A DNA stretch of 15,299 bases from Bacillota bacterium (lineage in GTDB: Bacteria > Bacillota > Clostridia > Peptostreptococcales > Anaerovoracaceae), in contig JAFYFK010000247.1 in assembly GCA_017543805.1 (NCBI GenBank), forward strand, positions 1-15,299, given 5' to 3'. The notes under the pieces are model-generated. The model did no database searches, was not told where the DNA came from, and saw only the letters and a list, made by a program, of their open reading frames with translations. Made by a program: the position numbers and the translations under genes. How positions within the stretch are numbered: position 1 is the first letter of the stretch; each line of letters starts with the position of its first letter. Below are positions 1 to 7,257 of the stretch, piece after piece.

Positions 1-148
1 ATTTGTACGAGAACATAAATGTTCTTACCAATCTTGTTGCAGATTGTTTTTGTACAATTTCGTCTTTTAGACCAACTTGATGATCTCTTCGACTCAATGT
101 TTCTACACTATGATGTTTTCAAGGTTCCGTTCCGGTTTGACGCGGAAC
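1..148 (-). ncRNA. Probable rRNA-operon leader, running off the left edge
   Basis: This stretch is transcribed leftward from the perfect promoter just upstream and has no credible open reading frame. Read on the minus strand it starts with a hairpin (GTTCCG/CGGAAC, 129-148). Then comes CCTTGAAAAC (115-124), which resembles the boxA antitermination element TTCTTTGAAAAC of Firmicute rRNA leaders. Small stem-loops follow at 62-72 (GTCT/AGAC), 29-46 (CAATCT/AGATTG) and 10-25 (AGAACAT/ATGTTCT). A strong promoter, a boxA-like element and a non-coding structured leader together suggest the 5' leader of a 16S-23S-5S operon, whose 16S gene would lie beyond base 1. No 16S sequence is visible, so this is inference. 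A leader for tRNAs or another stable RNA is the alternative. Confidence 0.5.
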
Positions 149-155
149 AGTCATT

Positions 156-184
156 ATTATAGGCATCTTGCCCCTTTTTGTCAA
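156..184 (-). promoter_or_regulatory. Perfect-consensus sigma-A promoter, reading left
   Basis: On the minus strand the -35 hexamer TTGACA lies at 179-184 and the -10 hexamer TATAAT at 156-161, with a 17-bp spacer. All twelve hexamer positions match the vegetative consensus. Directly upstream of the -35 is an A/T-rich palindrome (195-214) in the position of an UP element. Transcription would begin near 148-152 and head out of the window. It faces away from the clp operon, and that operon's terminator lies just upstream of it. Such strength is typical of rRNA and tRNA promoters. Confidence 0.85.
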
Positions 185-194
185 CGCTTTTTCG

Positions 195-214
195 AAGTAT
201 TTTTTAAAATACTT
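195..214. repeat. A/T-rich palindrome upstream of the strong promoter
   Basis: The arms AAGTATTTT (195-203) and AAAATACTT (206-214) are perfect inverted repeats separated by TT. On the minus strand the element is centred about 20 bp upstream of the -35 box, the region where the RNA polymerase alpha C-terminal domain contacts UP elements. It could also be a weak hairpin, but it lacks GC pairs. Confidence 0.5.
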
Positions 215-261
215 TTTTGACTTTTTAAGTTTCTCCAATCCCAGCAATTGCAAGGCTTCCG

Positions 262-304
262 GGGAAATAAACAGCGGACCCGCACAGTTTGTGTCCGGAT
301 CCGC
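262..304 (-). terminator. Rho-independent terminator of the tig-clp-lon-engB-hpt cluster
   Basis: On the minus strand a 9-bp stem (GCGGATCCG with CGGGTCCGC, one G-T pair; 296-304 and 274-282) can extend inward through CACA/TGTG around a short loop. It is followed by TGTTTATTT. It begins about 40 nt after the hpt stop codon and separates the operon from the strong promoter downstream. Confidence 0.7.
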
Positions 305-343
305 CATAGCATTCAAGATATGGTATGTATAACGCTGACGTTA

Positions 344-871
344 TTACTTTACCCAGGATATATAAGGCAGATTTCTGAACTTCTGATCGACGTCCAGGCC
401 GTATCCGACGATGAATTTGTCGGGTACCTCAAAGCCTACATAGTCGCTCTTGATGTCGACCTTTCTTCCGCTAGGTTTGTCCAGCATGGTTATGAGCTTA
501 ACCGAAGCAGGTCCTCTGGACTGCAGGTACTCCTTAAGGTAAGCAAGCGTAAGTCCGGTGTCTATAACGTCCTCTACAATAAGAACGTCTTTTCCTTTAA
601 TATCCGAATCAAGGTCTTTAATGATCTGCACTACGCCGCTCGATTTGGTGGCGCTGCCGTAGCTTGATACGGACATGAAGTCCATCTCCAGCGGAAGATC
701 GATCCTGCGCATAAGATCAGCCATAAAAGGCACGGAACCTTTAAGAATGCCGATAAGGAAAAGGTCCTTACCGTAATAGTCGAGCGTTATCTGAGCTCCG
801 AGCTCGTCGACCCTGTCCTTTAGTTGCTGTTCGCTGATAAGCACATTCGAAACGTCGTACTTCTCTCCCAT
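344..871 (-). CDS. hpt: Hypoxanthine (guanine) phosphoribosyltransferase
   Basis: This 175-residue cytosolic enzyme transfers phosphoribose from PRPP to hypoxanthine, and usually also guanine, giving IMP or GMP in purine salvage. The PRPP-binding signature VLIVEDVIDTGLT is at residues 97-109. The flexible active-site loop SYGSATKSSG is at about 70-79. The purine-side segment DKFIVGYGLD is at 151-160. Length and motif spacing are normal for bacterial Hpt. The ATG is preceded by AAAGGAGAGG. The gene starts 12 nt after the engB stop, so it is probably the last gene of the protease operon, and a strong terminator follows. In many Firmicutes hpt sits beside tilS and ftsH, so this location is less usual. 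Product identification is firm; whether guanine is accepted cannot be seen from sequence. Confidence 0.95.
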   Translation of the reverse strand: MGEKYDVSNVLISEQQLKDRVDELGAQITLDYYGKDLFLIGILKGSVPFMADLMRRIDLPLEMDFMSVSSYGSATKSSGVVQIIKDLDSDIKGKDVLIVEDVIDTGLTLAYLKEYLQSRGPASVKLITMLDKPSGRKVDIKSDYVGFEVPDKFIVGYGLDVDQKFRNLPYISWVK

Positions 872-883
872 TTTCCTCTCCTT

Positions 884-1474
884 TTAGGCTTCCGCCAGCA
901 TGCTGTCCATAATAGACGTAAGATCCTCGACCCCGGTCCTCTTGAGAGCGGACACCGGAACTATCACGTCGTCCGGATCCATGGACAGTTTTTTCCTTAT
1001 AACTGCAATGTTTTTATTGATCTCGTTCCTGGAAATCTTGTCAGTCTTCGTAGCGGCGACTACCCCGGACAACCCGTAGTACTGCAGCCACTCGTACATC
1101 TGGACGTCCTGCGCGGTCGGTTCGTGACGGCTGTCCACAAGAAGTATGACAGATACAAGGTCTTCCCTCTTCGACAGATATGTCTCCATCATCTTTCCCC
1201 ATGATTCCTGCTCCGCCTTCGATACTTTGGCGAAGCCGTAGCCCGGAAGGTCCACGATGCGGAACTCATCATTTATATTAAAGAAGTTGATGGTGCGGGT
1301 CTTGCCCGGGCTCGAGCTGACCTTGGCAAGCGCCTTGCGCCCTACTATCAGGTTTATGAGCGACGATTTCCCTACGTTCGAGCGCCCGGCAAAAGCGATC
1401 TCCTTAACGCCGGCCGGAGGATACTGGGGAGGCCTGGCCGCGGAAGTGATAAATTCCGCCTTTTTTATGATCAT
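884..1474 (-). CDS. engB: Ribosome-assembly GTPase EngB (YsxC/YihA family)
   Basis: This 196-residue TRAFAC-class GTPase is needed for assembly of the 50S ribosomal subunit in the bacteria where the family has been studied. Visible motifs are the P-loop GRSNVGKS (G1, residues 30-37), the conserved segment KTRTINFF (58-65, switch region), DLPGYGFAK (G3, 75-83), TKTD (G4, 142-145) and PVSAL (G5, about 172). Length is normal for the family. The ATG overlaps the lon stop codon in an ATGA arrangement, which implies translational coupling. The lon-engB order is widespread in Firmicutes and supports the call. Confidence 0.96.
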   Translation of the reverse strand: MIIKKAEFITSAARPPQYPPAGVKEIAFAGRSNVGKSSLINLIVGRKALAKVSSSPGKTRTINFFNINDEFRIVDLPGYGFAKVSKAEQESWGKMMETYLSKREDLVSVILLVDSRHEPTAQDVQMYEWLQYYGLSGVVAATKTDKISRNEINKNIAVIRKKLSMDPDDVIVPVSALKRTGVEDLTSIMDSMLAEA

Positions 1475-3783
1475 ATGACAGCCTCTCTGACCGCGTCCTC
1501 GATCTTTTTGATAAGGACGAATTCGATGTCTTTTTTGACGGTCTCCGGAATGTCGTCAAGATCCTTTTTGTTCTCCTCCGGGACGAGCACCTTGACGATG
1601 CCCATTCTGTGCGCCGCGAGCGACTTCTCCTTGAGGCCTCCTATGGGAAGGATCTTGCCGCGGAGAGTGATCTCGCCTGTCATCGCGACGTCCTTGCGCA
1701 CCGGACGTCCCGACAGAGCGGAAATTACCGAAATGCACATGGTGACGCCGGCGGAAGGCCCGTCCTTTGGAGTTGCGCCTTCGGGGATATGTATATGGAT
1801 GTCCTTTTCCTTATAGAAATCTTCCGGTATGCCAAACTGCTTTGCCCTGGAACGGACCACGCTGATGGCCGTCCTCGCGGACTCCTGCATTACATCTCCG
1901 AGCTGGCCGGTCAGGACTATCTGCCCTGTCCCGGGAAGCACGGCGACCTCGATGAACAGGGTCTCGCCGCCGACAGCGGTCCACGCGAGGCCGGTGGTGA
2001 CGCCGACTTCGTTCTTGCCGAGCAGCTTGTCGTAGTGGAAGCGCTTCTTGCCGAGCAGATCCTCAAGCGCGGAGGCGTTTACGGAATGCTTGCAGTCCTC
2101 GCCTTCTACGACCTTGCGCGCCACCTTGCGGCAGATATTGGCTATCTCCTTCTCAAGGCTGCGGACGCCGGATTCCCTGGTATAGGAATTGATGAGCCCG
2201 CGCAGAGCGCTTTCGTTTATGGATATCTGCGAAGATGTGAGCCCGCTCGCCTTGATCTGCTTGGGAACGAGGTACTTCTTTGCTATGCTGAGCTTTTCCT
2301 CCTCGGTATAGCCGGAGAGGCGTATGACCTCCATCCTGTCGAGCAGCGGCCCGGGGATGGTGTCTGTGGTGTTGGCTGTGGTTATGAACATGACGCCGGA
2401 CAGGTCGAACGGGACCTCCAGATAATGGTCCACAAATTCTTTGTTCTGTTCGGGGTCAAGCACTTCAAGCAGAGCCGAAGCAGGGTCGCCGCGGAAATCC
2501 GCGCCTATCTTGTCGACTTCGTCAAAGAGGAATACAGGATTCTTCTTTCCGCATTCCTTGATAGCGGTCATGATGCGCCCGGGAATCGCCCCGATGTAGG
2601 TCCTTCTGTGACCTCTTATCTCAGCCTCATCGCGAACTCCGCCGAGGGACATGCGCACAAATTCGCGCCCGACAGCGCGCGCAACTGACCTGGCAATAGA
2701 AGTTTTGCCTACGCCCGGCGGTCCGACAAGGCAGAGTATGGGGCCTTTTTCGTCCTTTGCGAGGGCTTTGACCGCGAGGTACTCCAATATCCTGTCCTTG
2801 ACCTTTTCGAGGCCGTAATGGTCCTCGTCGAGGATCCTGGCGGCATTTTTGAGGTCGAGGTCATCCTCGGACGCGTCGTTCCACGGAAGATCCAGCAGCC
2901 ATTCGATATAATTGCGGCTGACCGATGACTCCGGAGAATTCGACGGCATATGGGAGATTCGGTCTATCTCCTTCTCTATCTTTTTCTGCACGGCGGGCTC
3001 GAGCTGCAGTGACGCGAGCTTTTCCCTCCATGCCATGATATCGTCTTCGTTGCTGGCTCCGTCGCCGAGTTCTTCCTGTATGGCGCGCATCTGTTCGCGC
3101 AGATAAAAATCCCTCTGGGATTTGTCGATCTGCGTGCGGACCTTATGGCTGATCTTGTCCTCGATCTGCATTATCTCGTTTTCGCGGAGCAGCAGTTCTA
3201 TTACAAGGTCGAGCCTTTTTGCTACGTCGGTCTCTTCCAGCACAGCCTGGCTGTCCTCGGTCTTGAGGTCCAGATTGGATGCGATTATGTCCGCCAGCCG
3301 TCCGGGCTCATCGATGGAAGACACTGTATTCATTATTTCAGCGGAGAGCTTTGGATGCTTTTCGGTGTATTCCCTGAAAGCACCGAGTGCAGCGCGCTTA
3401 AGCGCTATAATGTCCGCGGATCCGGGGTCGCTGCCGCTGTCCTCGACCTCCGTGACGGAGCAGAGAAAGAACGGGACCTCCTGTATGAGCGTCGTAAGTT
3501 CTGCCCTGTACTGTCCGTCGACAAGCACGCGGATATTGTCTCCGGGAAGCTTGAGCATCTGCTTGACTCTGGCGACGGTCCCAACGCGGTAAAGGTCGCC
3601 TTCGGTCGGAAGATCTGTATCGGCGTTTTTCTGGGACGTCAGAAAGACCGTCTGGTTCAGCATCATCGCGCGCTCGAGCGCGAGGATGGATTTCTCACGG
3701 CCTATATCAAAATGCAGCACCATTCCCGGAAAAACCGTAAGACCTCTCAACGGTATGAGAGGCATTGTTTCTTCTATGATCAT
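1471..3783 (-). CDS. lon: ATP-dependent protease Lon (LonA type)
   Basis: This soluble homohexameric AAA+ serine protease degrades misfolded and regulatory proteins. With the start chosen here it has 770 residues: an N-terminal LON substrate-binding domain (about 8-200), a helical linker, an AAA+ module with Walker A GPPGVGKT (354-361) and Walker B FLFDEVDK (418-425), and a C-terminal peptidase domain. The catalytic serine is in DGPSAG (S677) and the catalytic lysine in GLKEKS (K720), the usual 43 residues apart. The reading frame stays open upstream to 3858, but the ATG at 3783 is preceded by AAGGAGG and begins MIIEETMPLIPLRG, as Lon proteins do. The upstream extension would overlap clpX. 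The gene lies 55 nt after clpX and overlaps engB by 4 nt. Confidence 0.97.
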   Translation of the reverse strand: MIIEETMPLIPLRGLTVFPGMVLHFDIGREKSILALERAMMLNQTVFLTSQKNADTDLPTEGDLYRVGTVARVKQMLKLPGDNIRVLVDGQYRAELTTLIQEVPFFLCSVTEVEDSGSDPGSADIIALKRAALGAFREYTEKHPKLSAEIMNTVSSIDEPGRLADIIASNLDLKTEDSQAVLEETDVAKRLDLVIELLLRENEIMQIEDKISHKVRTQIDKSQRDFYLREQMRAIQEELGDGASNEDDIMAWREKLASLQLEPAVQKKIEKEIDRISHMPSNSPESSVSRNYIEWLLDLPWNDASEDDLDLKNAARILDEDHYGLEKVKDRILEYLAVKALAKDEKGPILCLVGPPGVGKTSIARSVARAVGREFVRMSLGGVRDEAEIRGHRRTYIGAIPGRIMTAIKECGKKNPVFLFDEVDKIGADFRGDPASALLEVLDPEQNKEFVDHYLEVPFDLSGVMFITTANTTDTIPGPLLDRMEVIRLSGYTEEEKLSIAKKYLVPKQIKASGLTSSQISINESALRGLINSYTRESGVRSLEKEIANICRKVARKVVEGEDCKHSVNASALEDLLGKKRFHYDKLLGKNEVGVTTGLAWTAVGGETLFIEVAVLPGTGQIVLTGQLGDVMQESARTAISVVRSRAKQFGIPEDFYKEKDIHIHIPEGATPKDGPSAGVTMCISVISALSGRPVRKDVAMTGEITLRGKILPIGGLKEKSLAAHRMGIVKVLVPEENKKDLDDIPETVKKDIEFVLIKKIEDAVREAVI

Positions 3784-3787
3784 GGAG

Positions 3788-3794
3788 CCTCCTT
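3788..3794 (-). promoter_or_regulatory. Ribosome binding site that fixes the lon start
   Basis: AAGGAGG on the minus strand sits 4 nt before the ATG at 3783. No comparable site precedes the more upstream in-frame start at 3858, which lies inside the end of clpX. This supports the 770-residue Lon. Confidence 0.8.
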
Positions 3795-3804
3795 TTAAAC
3801 TGTA

Positions 3805-3833
3805 ATTATACGGATACTGATGCTTTGGCGAAG
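3805..3833 (-). promoter_or_regulatory. Possible internal promoter before lon
   Basis: A TATAAT hexamer (3805-3810) lies in the 55-nt clpX-lon gap. At 17 bp upstream is a weak -35 candidate, TTCGCC (3828-3833). If used, it would give lon a short leader of about 15 nt. Only the -10 is convincing, and no CIRCE or CtsR-type operator is seen. Confidence 0.22.
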
Positions 3834-3838
3834 AACTG

Positions 3839-5104
3839 CTACGCGGCCGATTCCTCAAGGACGAGCATCGGCTCGCCGCCTTCCACCGCCGTTTTTCCGA
3901 TGACGACTTTCTTTACATCGTTCCTTGACGGAATATCGTACATGATGTCTGTCATCATCTCTTCGAAAATGCTTCTGAGACCTCTTGCGCCGGTCTTTCC
4001 CGCGGCAGCCTTCTCCGCGATCGCCCTGATCGCTTCAGGCTCGATCTCGAGCTCGGCACCGTCATAGGAAAGCAGCTTGGCGTACTGCTTCAGCAGAGCG
4101 TTCTTCGGCTCTGTGATTATGCGCATGAGCGCTTCTACGCTGAGTTCGTCGAGCGTTGCGATCACCGGCACGCGTCCCACGAATTCAGGGATGAGCCCGT
4201 AACGCAGAAGGTCCTCTGAACGAAGATTATCGAGGATATGCGGATCGTTCTCCTTTACGGAAACTATATCCGAATTGAAACCTATGGTCTTTTCGCCTAT
4301 GCGCCTCTGGACTATCTTGTCGAGACCGTCAAACGCTCCGCCGCAAATGAACAGAACGTTGGTAGTATCGAACTGTATAAAGTCCTGATGCGGATGCTTG
4401 CGGCCGCCCTGGGGCGGAACGTTTGCCACAGTGCCCTCAAGTATCTTGAGCAGCGCCTGCTGCACTCCTTCTCCGGATACATCCCTTGTAATCGAGGGAT
4501 TGTCGGATTTTCTGGCGAGCTTGTCGATCTCGTCGACATATATAATGCCGCGCTGGGCTTTCTCTATATCCCAGTCGGCAGCCTGTATCAGCTTGAGAAG
4601 TATGTTTTCGACGTCTTCACCGACATAGCCGGCCTCCGTAAGAGCGGTAGCGTCAGCTATGGCAAACGGCACGTCAAGAAGCCTCGCGAGCGTCTGCGCA
4701 AGGAGAGTCTTTCCGGAGCCGGTCGGCCCGATAAGTATTATATTGCTTTTCTGTATCTCGACGTCGTCGTTTCCGGTTTTTGCTGAAGGATCCGCGGCGC
4801 CTATCCTCTTGTAATGGTTGTAGACCGCTACAGCGAGGATCTTCTTTGCCTTGTCCTGGTCGATAACATAATCGGAAAGCGATTTCCTGATATCCCTGGG
4901 CTTTGGCAGTTCTCCGGAGAAAACGGCGGGAGCAGCCCCGCCGGGCTTGCTCTTGCTGAGTTCCTCTGCGAGTATGTCGTCGCACATCCTGATGCATTCG
5001 TCACATATATATACGTCGGGACCCGCGACAAGACGCCTCACCTGGCTGTGGGGCTTTCCGCAGAACGAACAGCATATTTCGTTAGAATCGTCGTAAATTG
5101 CCAT
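3839..5104 (-). CDS. clpX: ClpX, ATPase subunit of the ClpXP protease
   Basis: This 421-residue AAA+ unfoldase delivers substrates to ClpP. The N-terminal zinc-binding domain has the cysteine pairs C12/C15 and C34/C37. Next come Walker A GPTGSGKT (126-133), the pore loop containing GYVGED (159-164), Walker B IIYVDEIDK (187-195), the RKH loop (235-237), the ClpP-contacting IGF loop (274-276) and sensor-2 GARGLR (372-377). Every functional element expected of ClpX is present and length is normal. The ATG at 5104 puts the first cysteines at the usual distance. The gene starts 19 nt after clpP, so the two protease subunits are co-transcribed. The ribosome site is a modest GAGGG. Confidence 0.98.
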   Translation of the reverse strand: MAIYDDSNEICCSFCGKPHSQVRRLVAGPDVYICDECIRMCDDILAEELSKSKPGGAAPAVFSGELPKPRDIRKSLSDYVIDQDKAKKILAVAVYNHYKRIGAADPSAKTGNDDVEIQKSNIILIGPTGSGKTLLAQTLARLLDVPFAIADATALTEAGYVGEDVENILLKLIQAADWDIEKAQRGIIYVDEIDKLARKSDNPSITRDVSGEGVQQALLKILEGTVANVPPQGGRKHPHQDFIQFDTTNVLFICGGAFDGLDKIVQRRIGEKTIGFNSDIVSVKENDPHILDNLRSEDLLRYGLIPEFVGRVPVIATLDELSVEALMRIITEPKNALLKQYAKLLSYDGAELEIEPEAIRAIAEKAAAGKTGARGLRSIFEEMMTDIMYDIPSRNDVKKVVIGKTAVEGGEPMLVLEESAA

Positions 5105-5123
5105 GTTTTTCCCTCTGGTTTAA

Positions 5124-5705
5124 TTATCTTTTTTCTACTATTTTGTCCGCAAGGCCGTACGCGACGGCTTCCTCGGCACTGAGATAGTTGTCTCTGTCTG
5201 TGTCGGCCGCAATCTTTTCGTACGGCTGTCCGGTATTTTCCGCAAGTATGCGGTTCATTTTTTCGCGTATCTTTAAAATATGCTCCGCGTGGATCTTAAG
5301 ATCTTCCGCCTGCCCCTGCATGCCGCCGAGAGGCTGGTGTATCATGACTTCGGAGTTCGGAAGCACATAGCGCTTGCCCTTTGCGCCCGCGGACAGGAGG
5401 AAAGCCGCCATGGATGCGGCCATGCCTACGCATATCGTGGATACATCCGGCTTTATATACTGCATGGTATCGTATATAGCCATACCTGCGCTGATCACCC
5501 CGCCTGGGCTGTTTATATATATGCTGATATCCTTATCCGGATCCTCGGATTCGAGGAAAAGCAGCTGCGCCACGACAAGGCTTGCCGTGACATCGTTGAT
5601 CTCCTCGCCCAGAAAGATGATCCTGTCCTTCAGAAGTCTTGAATAGATATCATACGCGCGCTCGCCTCTTGCCGACTGTTCAACGACTATAGGTACCAAA
5701 CTCAT
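5124..5705 (-). CDS. clpP: ClpP, proteolytic subunit of the Clp protease
   Basis: This 193-residue serine peptidase forms the double-heptamer chamber that works with ClpX and possibly other Clp ATPases. The catalytic triad falls at canonical positions: S98 in GMAAS, H123 in MIHQP and D172 in TDRDN. The oxyanion-hole segment NSPGG is at 65-69. A short N-terminal region precedes the mature-like sequence. The ATG is preceded by AAGGAG at good spacing. The gene lies 80 nt after tig, with a GC-rich hairpin in the gap, and 19 nt before clpX. It looks full length and functional. Confidence 0.98.
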   Translation of the reverse strand: MSLVPIVVEQSARGERAYDIYSRLLKDRIIFLGEEINDVTASLVVAQLLFLESEDPDKDISIYINSPGGVISAGMAIYDTMQYIKPDVSTICVGMAASMAAFLLSAGAKGKRYVLPNSEVMIHQPLGGMQGQAEDLKIHAEHILKIREKMNRILAENTGQPYEKIAADTDRDNYLSAEEAVAYGLADKIVEKR

Positions 5706-5730
5706 AATGTCTCCTTATAATTTAAAGCTA

Positions 5731-5757
5731 CGGCGGGACAAATAACTCGTCCCGCCG
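5731..5757 (-). repeat. GC-rich hairpin between tig and clpP
   Basis: A perfect 9-bp inverted repeat (CGGCGGGAC / GTCCCGCCG) encloses a 9-nt AT-rich loop. On the minus strand it is followed by TAGCTTTAAATTAT, a poor U-tract. It could act as a partial terminator after tig. Alternatively it could be a stem-loop at the very 5' end of a clpP transcript, because a TATAAT box ends only 2 nt upstream. Confidence 0.65.
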
Positions 5758-5759
5758 GA

Positions 5760-5768
5760 ATTATACCA
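5760..5768 (-). promoter_or_regulatory. Candidate extended -10 promoter for clpP-clpX-lon
   Basis: The minus strand reads TGGTATAAT (the TGn extension plus a consensus -10, TATAAT at 5760-5765) just after the tig stop codon. No good -35 hexamer is found at 16-18 bp, which extended -10 promoters can tolerate. It would let the protease genes be transcribed independently of tig. Confidence 0.4.
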
Positions 5769-5785
5769 TACTGTATAACGGATCG

Positions 5786-7117
5786 TTATTCAGCTTTCTT
5801 TTCAGCTTTTGCCGCGTCGGGATCCACATCGGTGAACTTGGCGTTGTCATAGATAAGATCTATGGCCTTGCGGGAGACGACGTCTTCCTTGAGAAGCACC
5901 AGTCCGCTCTCCCCGAGGGATTCCCTGACCTTTTCGACATCCATCTTGTACATGTCTGCCATATTCTTAAGCTCTTCAGCGACATCCTCGTCGGAAGCGG
6001 TAAGGCCTTCCGCCTTTCCGACAGCCTTAACGATGAGTCTTACTCTGACCTTTTTCTCGGCTTCGGGTCTGAATTCCTCAAGGAGCTCTTCCGGCTTCTT
6101 ATCGAGATACTTGAGGTAATCCTGGATGCTCATTCCCTGATAAGCCATCTGCTGAGCCATCTCGCTGTACATCTGCTGGGCTTCTTCAGCGATCATCTCT
6201 TCCGGGATCGTGAACTGGTTGGCTTCCACGAGCTTCTCGAGAACAGCGTTCTGTCCGTCATACTTGGAAGCGTCGGCGGCAGCCTTTTCCTGATTCTTGC
6301 GGATGTCGGCCTTCAGTTCGTCCAGAGTGTCGAACTCGCTGGTATCCTTGGCGAAATCATCGTCGAGAGCGGGAAGCTCCTTTACCTTAACGTCGTGCAC
6401 CTTGCACTTGAAGACAGCTTCTTTTCCTGCAAGATCCTTTGCGTGGTAATCTTCCGGGAAGGATACGACTACGTCCTTGTCCTCGCCGGCCTTTACGCCG
6501 ACAAGCTGGTCTTCGAATCCGGGGATGAAGGCTCCGGAACCGAGCTCGAGCTGCTGGTTTTCAGCGGTGCCGCCTTCAAACTGCTCTTCGCCGACAAATC
6601 CGGAATAATCCAGAGTTACGGTATCTCCGTTCTCTGCCGGACGTTCAACGGAAACGAGCCTGGAGTTGCGCTCCTGAAGGTTCTTAAGTTCCCTGTCGAT
6701 GTCCTCGTCCTTGACGACACGGACTTTTCTTTCGGCTTCGATGCCTTTGTAATCCTTGATTTCGGGTTCCGGCTCGACCGCGACCTTTGCGGTTACGGTA
6801 AAGCCCTTGTGGCTCTCTATCTTTTCCTCGCCGAACTGGATGTCCGGGCGGCCTACCGCGTTGAGGCCGAGGGTATCCAGCGCTGCGGGATATTCTTTTT
6901 CGAGCATATCGTTAATGGCATCCTCGAAGAAGATACCTGCGCCGTATCTCTTTTCGATGATGCTGCGCGGGGCCTTGCCCTTGCGGAAACCATCGACCGT
7001 GATGCGGCCTCTCTCTCTGCGATATACTGCATCTACTGCCTTATCGAATTCTTCGGCAGTGAATTCCATTGTGAAAGTTGCGAGATCGTTCTCTTTGCTT
7101 ACCAGTACGGGTGTCAT
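5786..7117 (-). CDS. tig: Trigger factor, ribosome-associated chaperone and prolyl isomerase
   Basis: This 443-residue protein binds nascent chains at the ribosome exit tunnel. The N-terminal ribosome-binding domain carries the signature GFRKGKAP (43-50). The FKBP-type prolyl isomerase domain follows at about 160-250, with GDTVTLDYSGFVG and the segment ending in GAFIPGFEDQL. The C-terminal helical substrate cradle is rich in Met and Gln (around 300-330) and ends in a lysine-rich tail. Length is normal. The ATG follows AGGAGG at 9 nt. It is first in the tig-clpP-clpX-lon-engB-hpt array, has its own promoter at 7159-7187, and is separated from clpP by 80 nt with a hairpin. Confidence 0.97.
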   Translation of the reverse strand: MTPVLVSKENDLATFTMEFTAEEFDKAVDAVYRRERGRITVDGFRKGKAPRSIIEKRYGAGIFFEDAINDMLEKEYPAALDTLGLNAVGRPDIQFGEEKIESHKGFTVTAKVAVEPEPEIKDYKGIEAERKVRVVKDEDIDRELKNLQERNSRLVSVERPAENGDTVTLDYSGFVGEEQFEGGTAENQQLELGSGAFIPGFEDQLVGVKAGEDKDVVVSFPEDYHAKDLAGKEAVFKCKVHDVKVKELPALDDDFAKDTSEFDTLDELKADIRKNQEKAAADASKYDGQNAVLEKLVEANQFTIPEEMIAEEAQQMYSEMAQQMAYQGMSIQDYLKYLDKKPEELLEEFRPEAEKKVRVRLIVKAVGKAEGLTASDEDVAEELKNMADMYKMDVEKVRESLGESGLVLLKEDVVSRKAIDLIYDNAKFTDVDPDAAKAEKKAE

Positions 7118-7158
7118 TAACTAATTCCTCCTAATCCTTTATATCAAGGCAAGTTAGA

Positions 7159-7187
7159 ATTGTATCATACAGTTTGAGATACTGCAA
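7159..7187 (-). promoter_or_regulatory. Promoter of tig and the protease cluster
   Basis: On the minus strand TTGCAG (7182-7187) and TACAAT (7159-7164) are separated by 17 bp, and TG sits one base before the -10, making an extended -10. It lies between the terminator of the upstream oxidoreductase operon and the tig ribosome site. No CIRCE or CtsR operator is visible, so heat-shock control by HrcA or CtsR is not supported here. Confidence 0.65.
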
Positions 7188-7202
7188 GCGCAAAGATACA
7201 AT

Positions 7203-7228
7203 AAAAGAGGCGCCTTTTAGGGCGCCCC
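7203..7228 (-). terminator. Rho-independent terminator of the 2-oxoacid oxidoreductase operon
   Basis: The minus strand carries GGGGCGCC, a 6-nt loop and GGCGCCTC (7-8 bp stem, one mismatch), followed by TTTTATT. It starts about 30 nt after the gamma-subunit stop codon and ends just before the tig promoter. Confidence 0.85.
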
Positions 7229-7257
7229 TTTAAATGCTTTTATTCAGGCTGACGGAA

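Noticed and set aside
1..118. A tRNA gene in the left leader
   Set aside because: No cloverleaf, no GGTTCGAATCC-like T arm and no CCA end. The hairpins are small and unrelated to tRNA spacing.
119..316. Minus-strand 65-codon frame between hpt and the left edge
   Set aside because: It runs through the hpt terminator and the consensus promoter, has no good ribosome site and a low-complexity Lys-rich middle. It is not a credible gene.
1609..2688. Plus-strand open frame of 359 codons opposite lon
   Set aside because: It lies wholly inside lon, which has all its catalytic motifs in the opposite strand. It is a shadow frame.
3784..3858. Extended lon start at 3858
   Set aside because: It would overlap the end of clpX, adds a non-conserved Ser/Pro-rich stretch and lacks a ribosome site, whereas the ATG at 3783 has AAGGAGG and the family N-terminus.
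5706..7257. Heat-shock operators (CIRCE for HrcA, CtsR heptads) around tig and clpP
   Set aside because: I looked for TTAGCACTC/GAGTGCTAA and tandem GGTCAAA in the gaps before tig and clpP and found neither.
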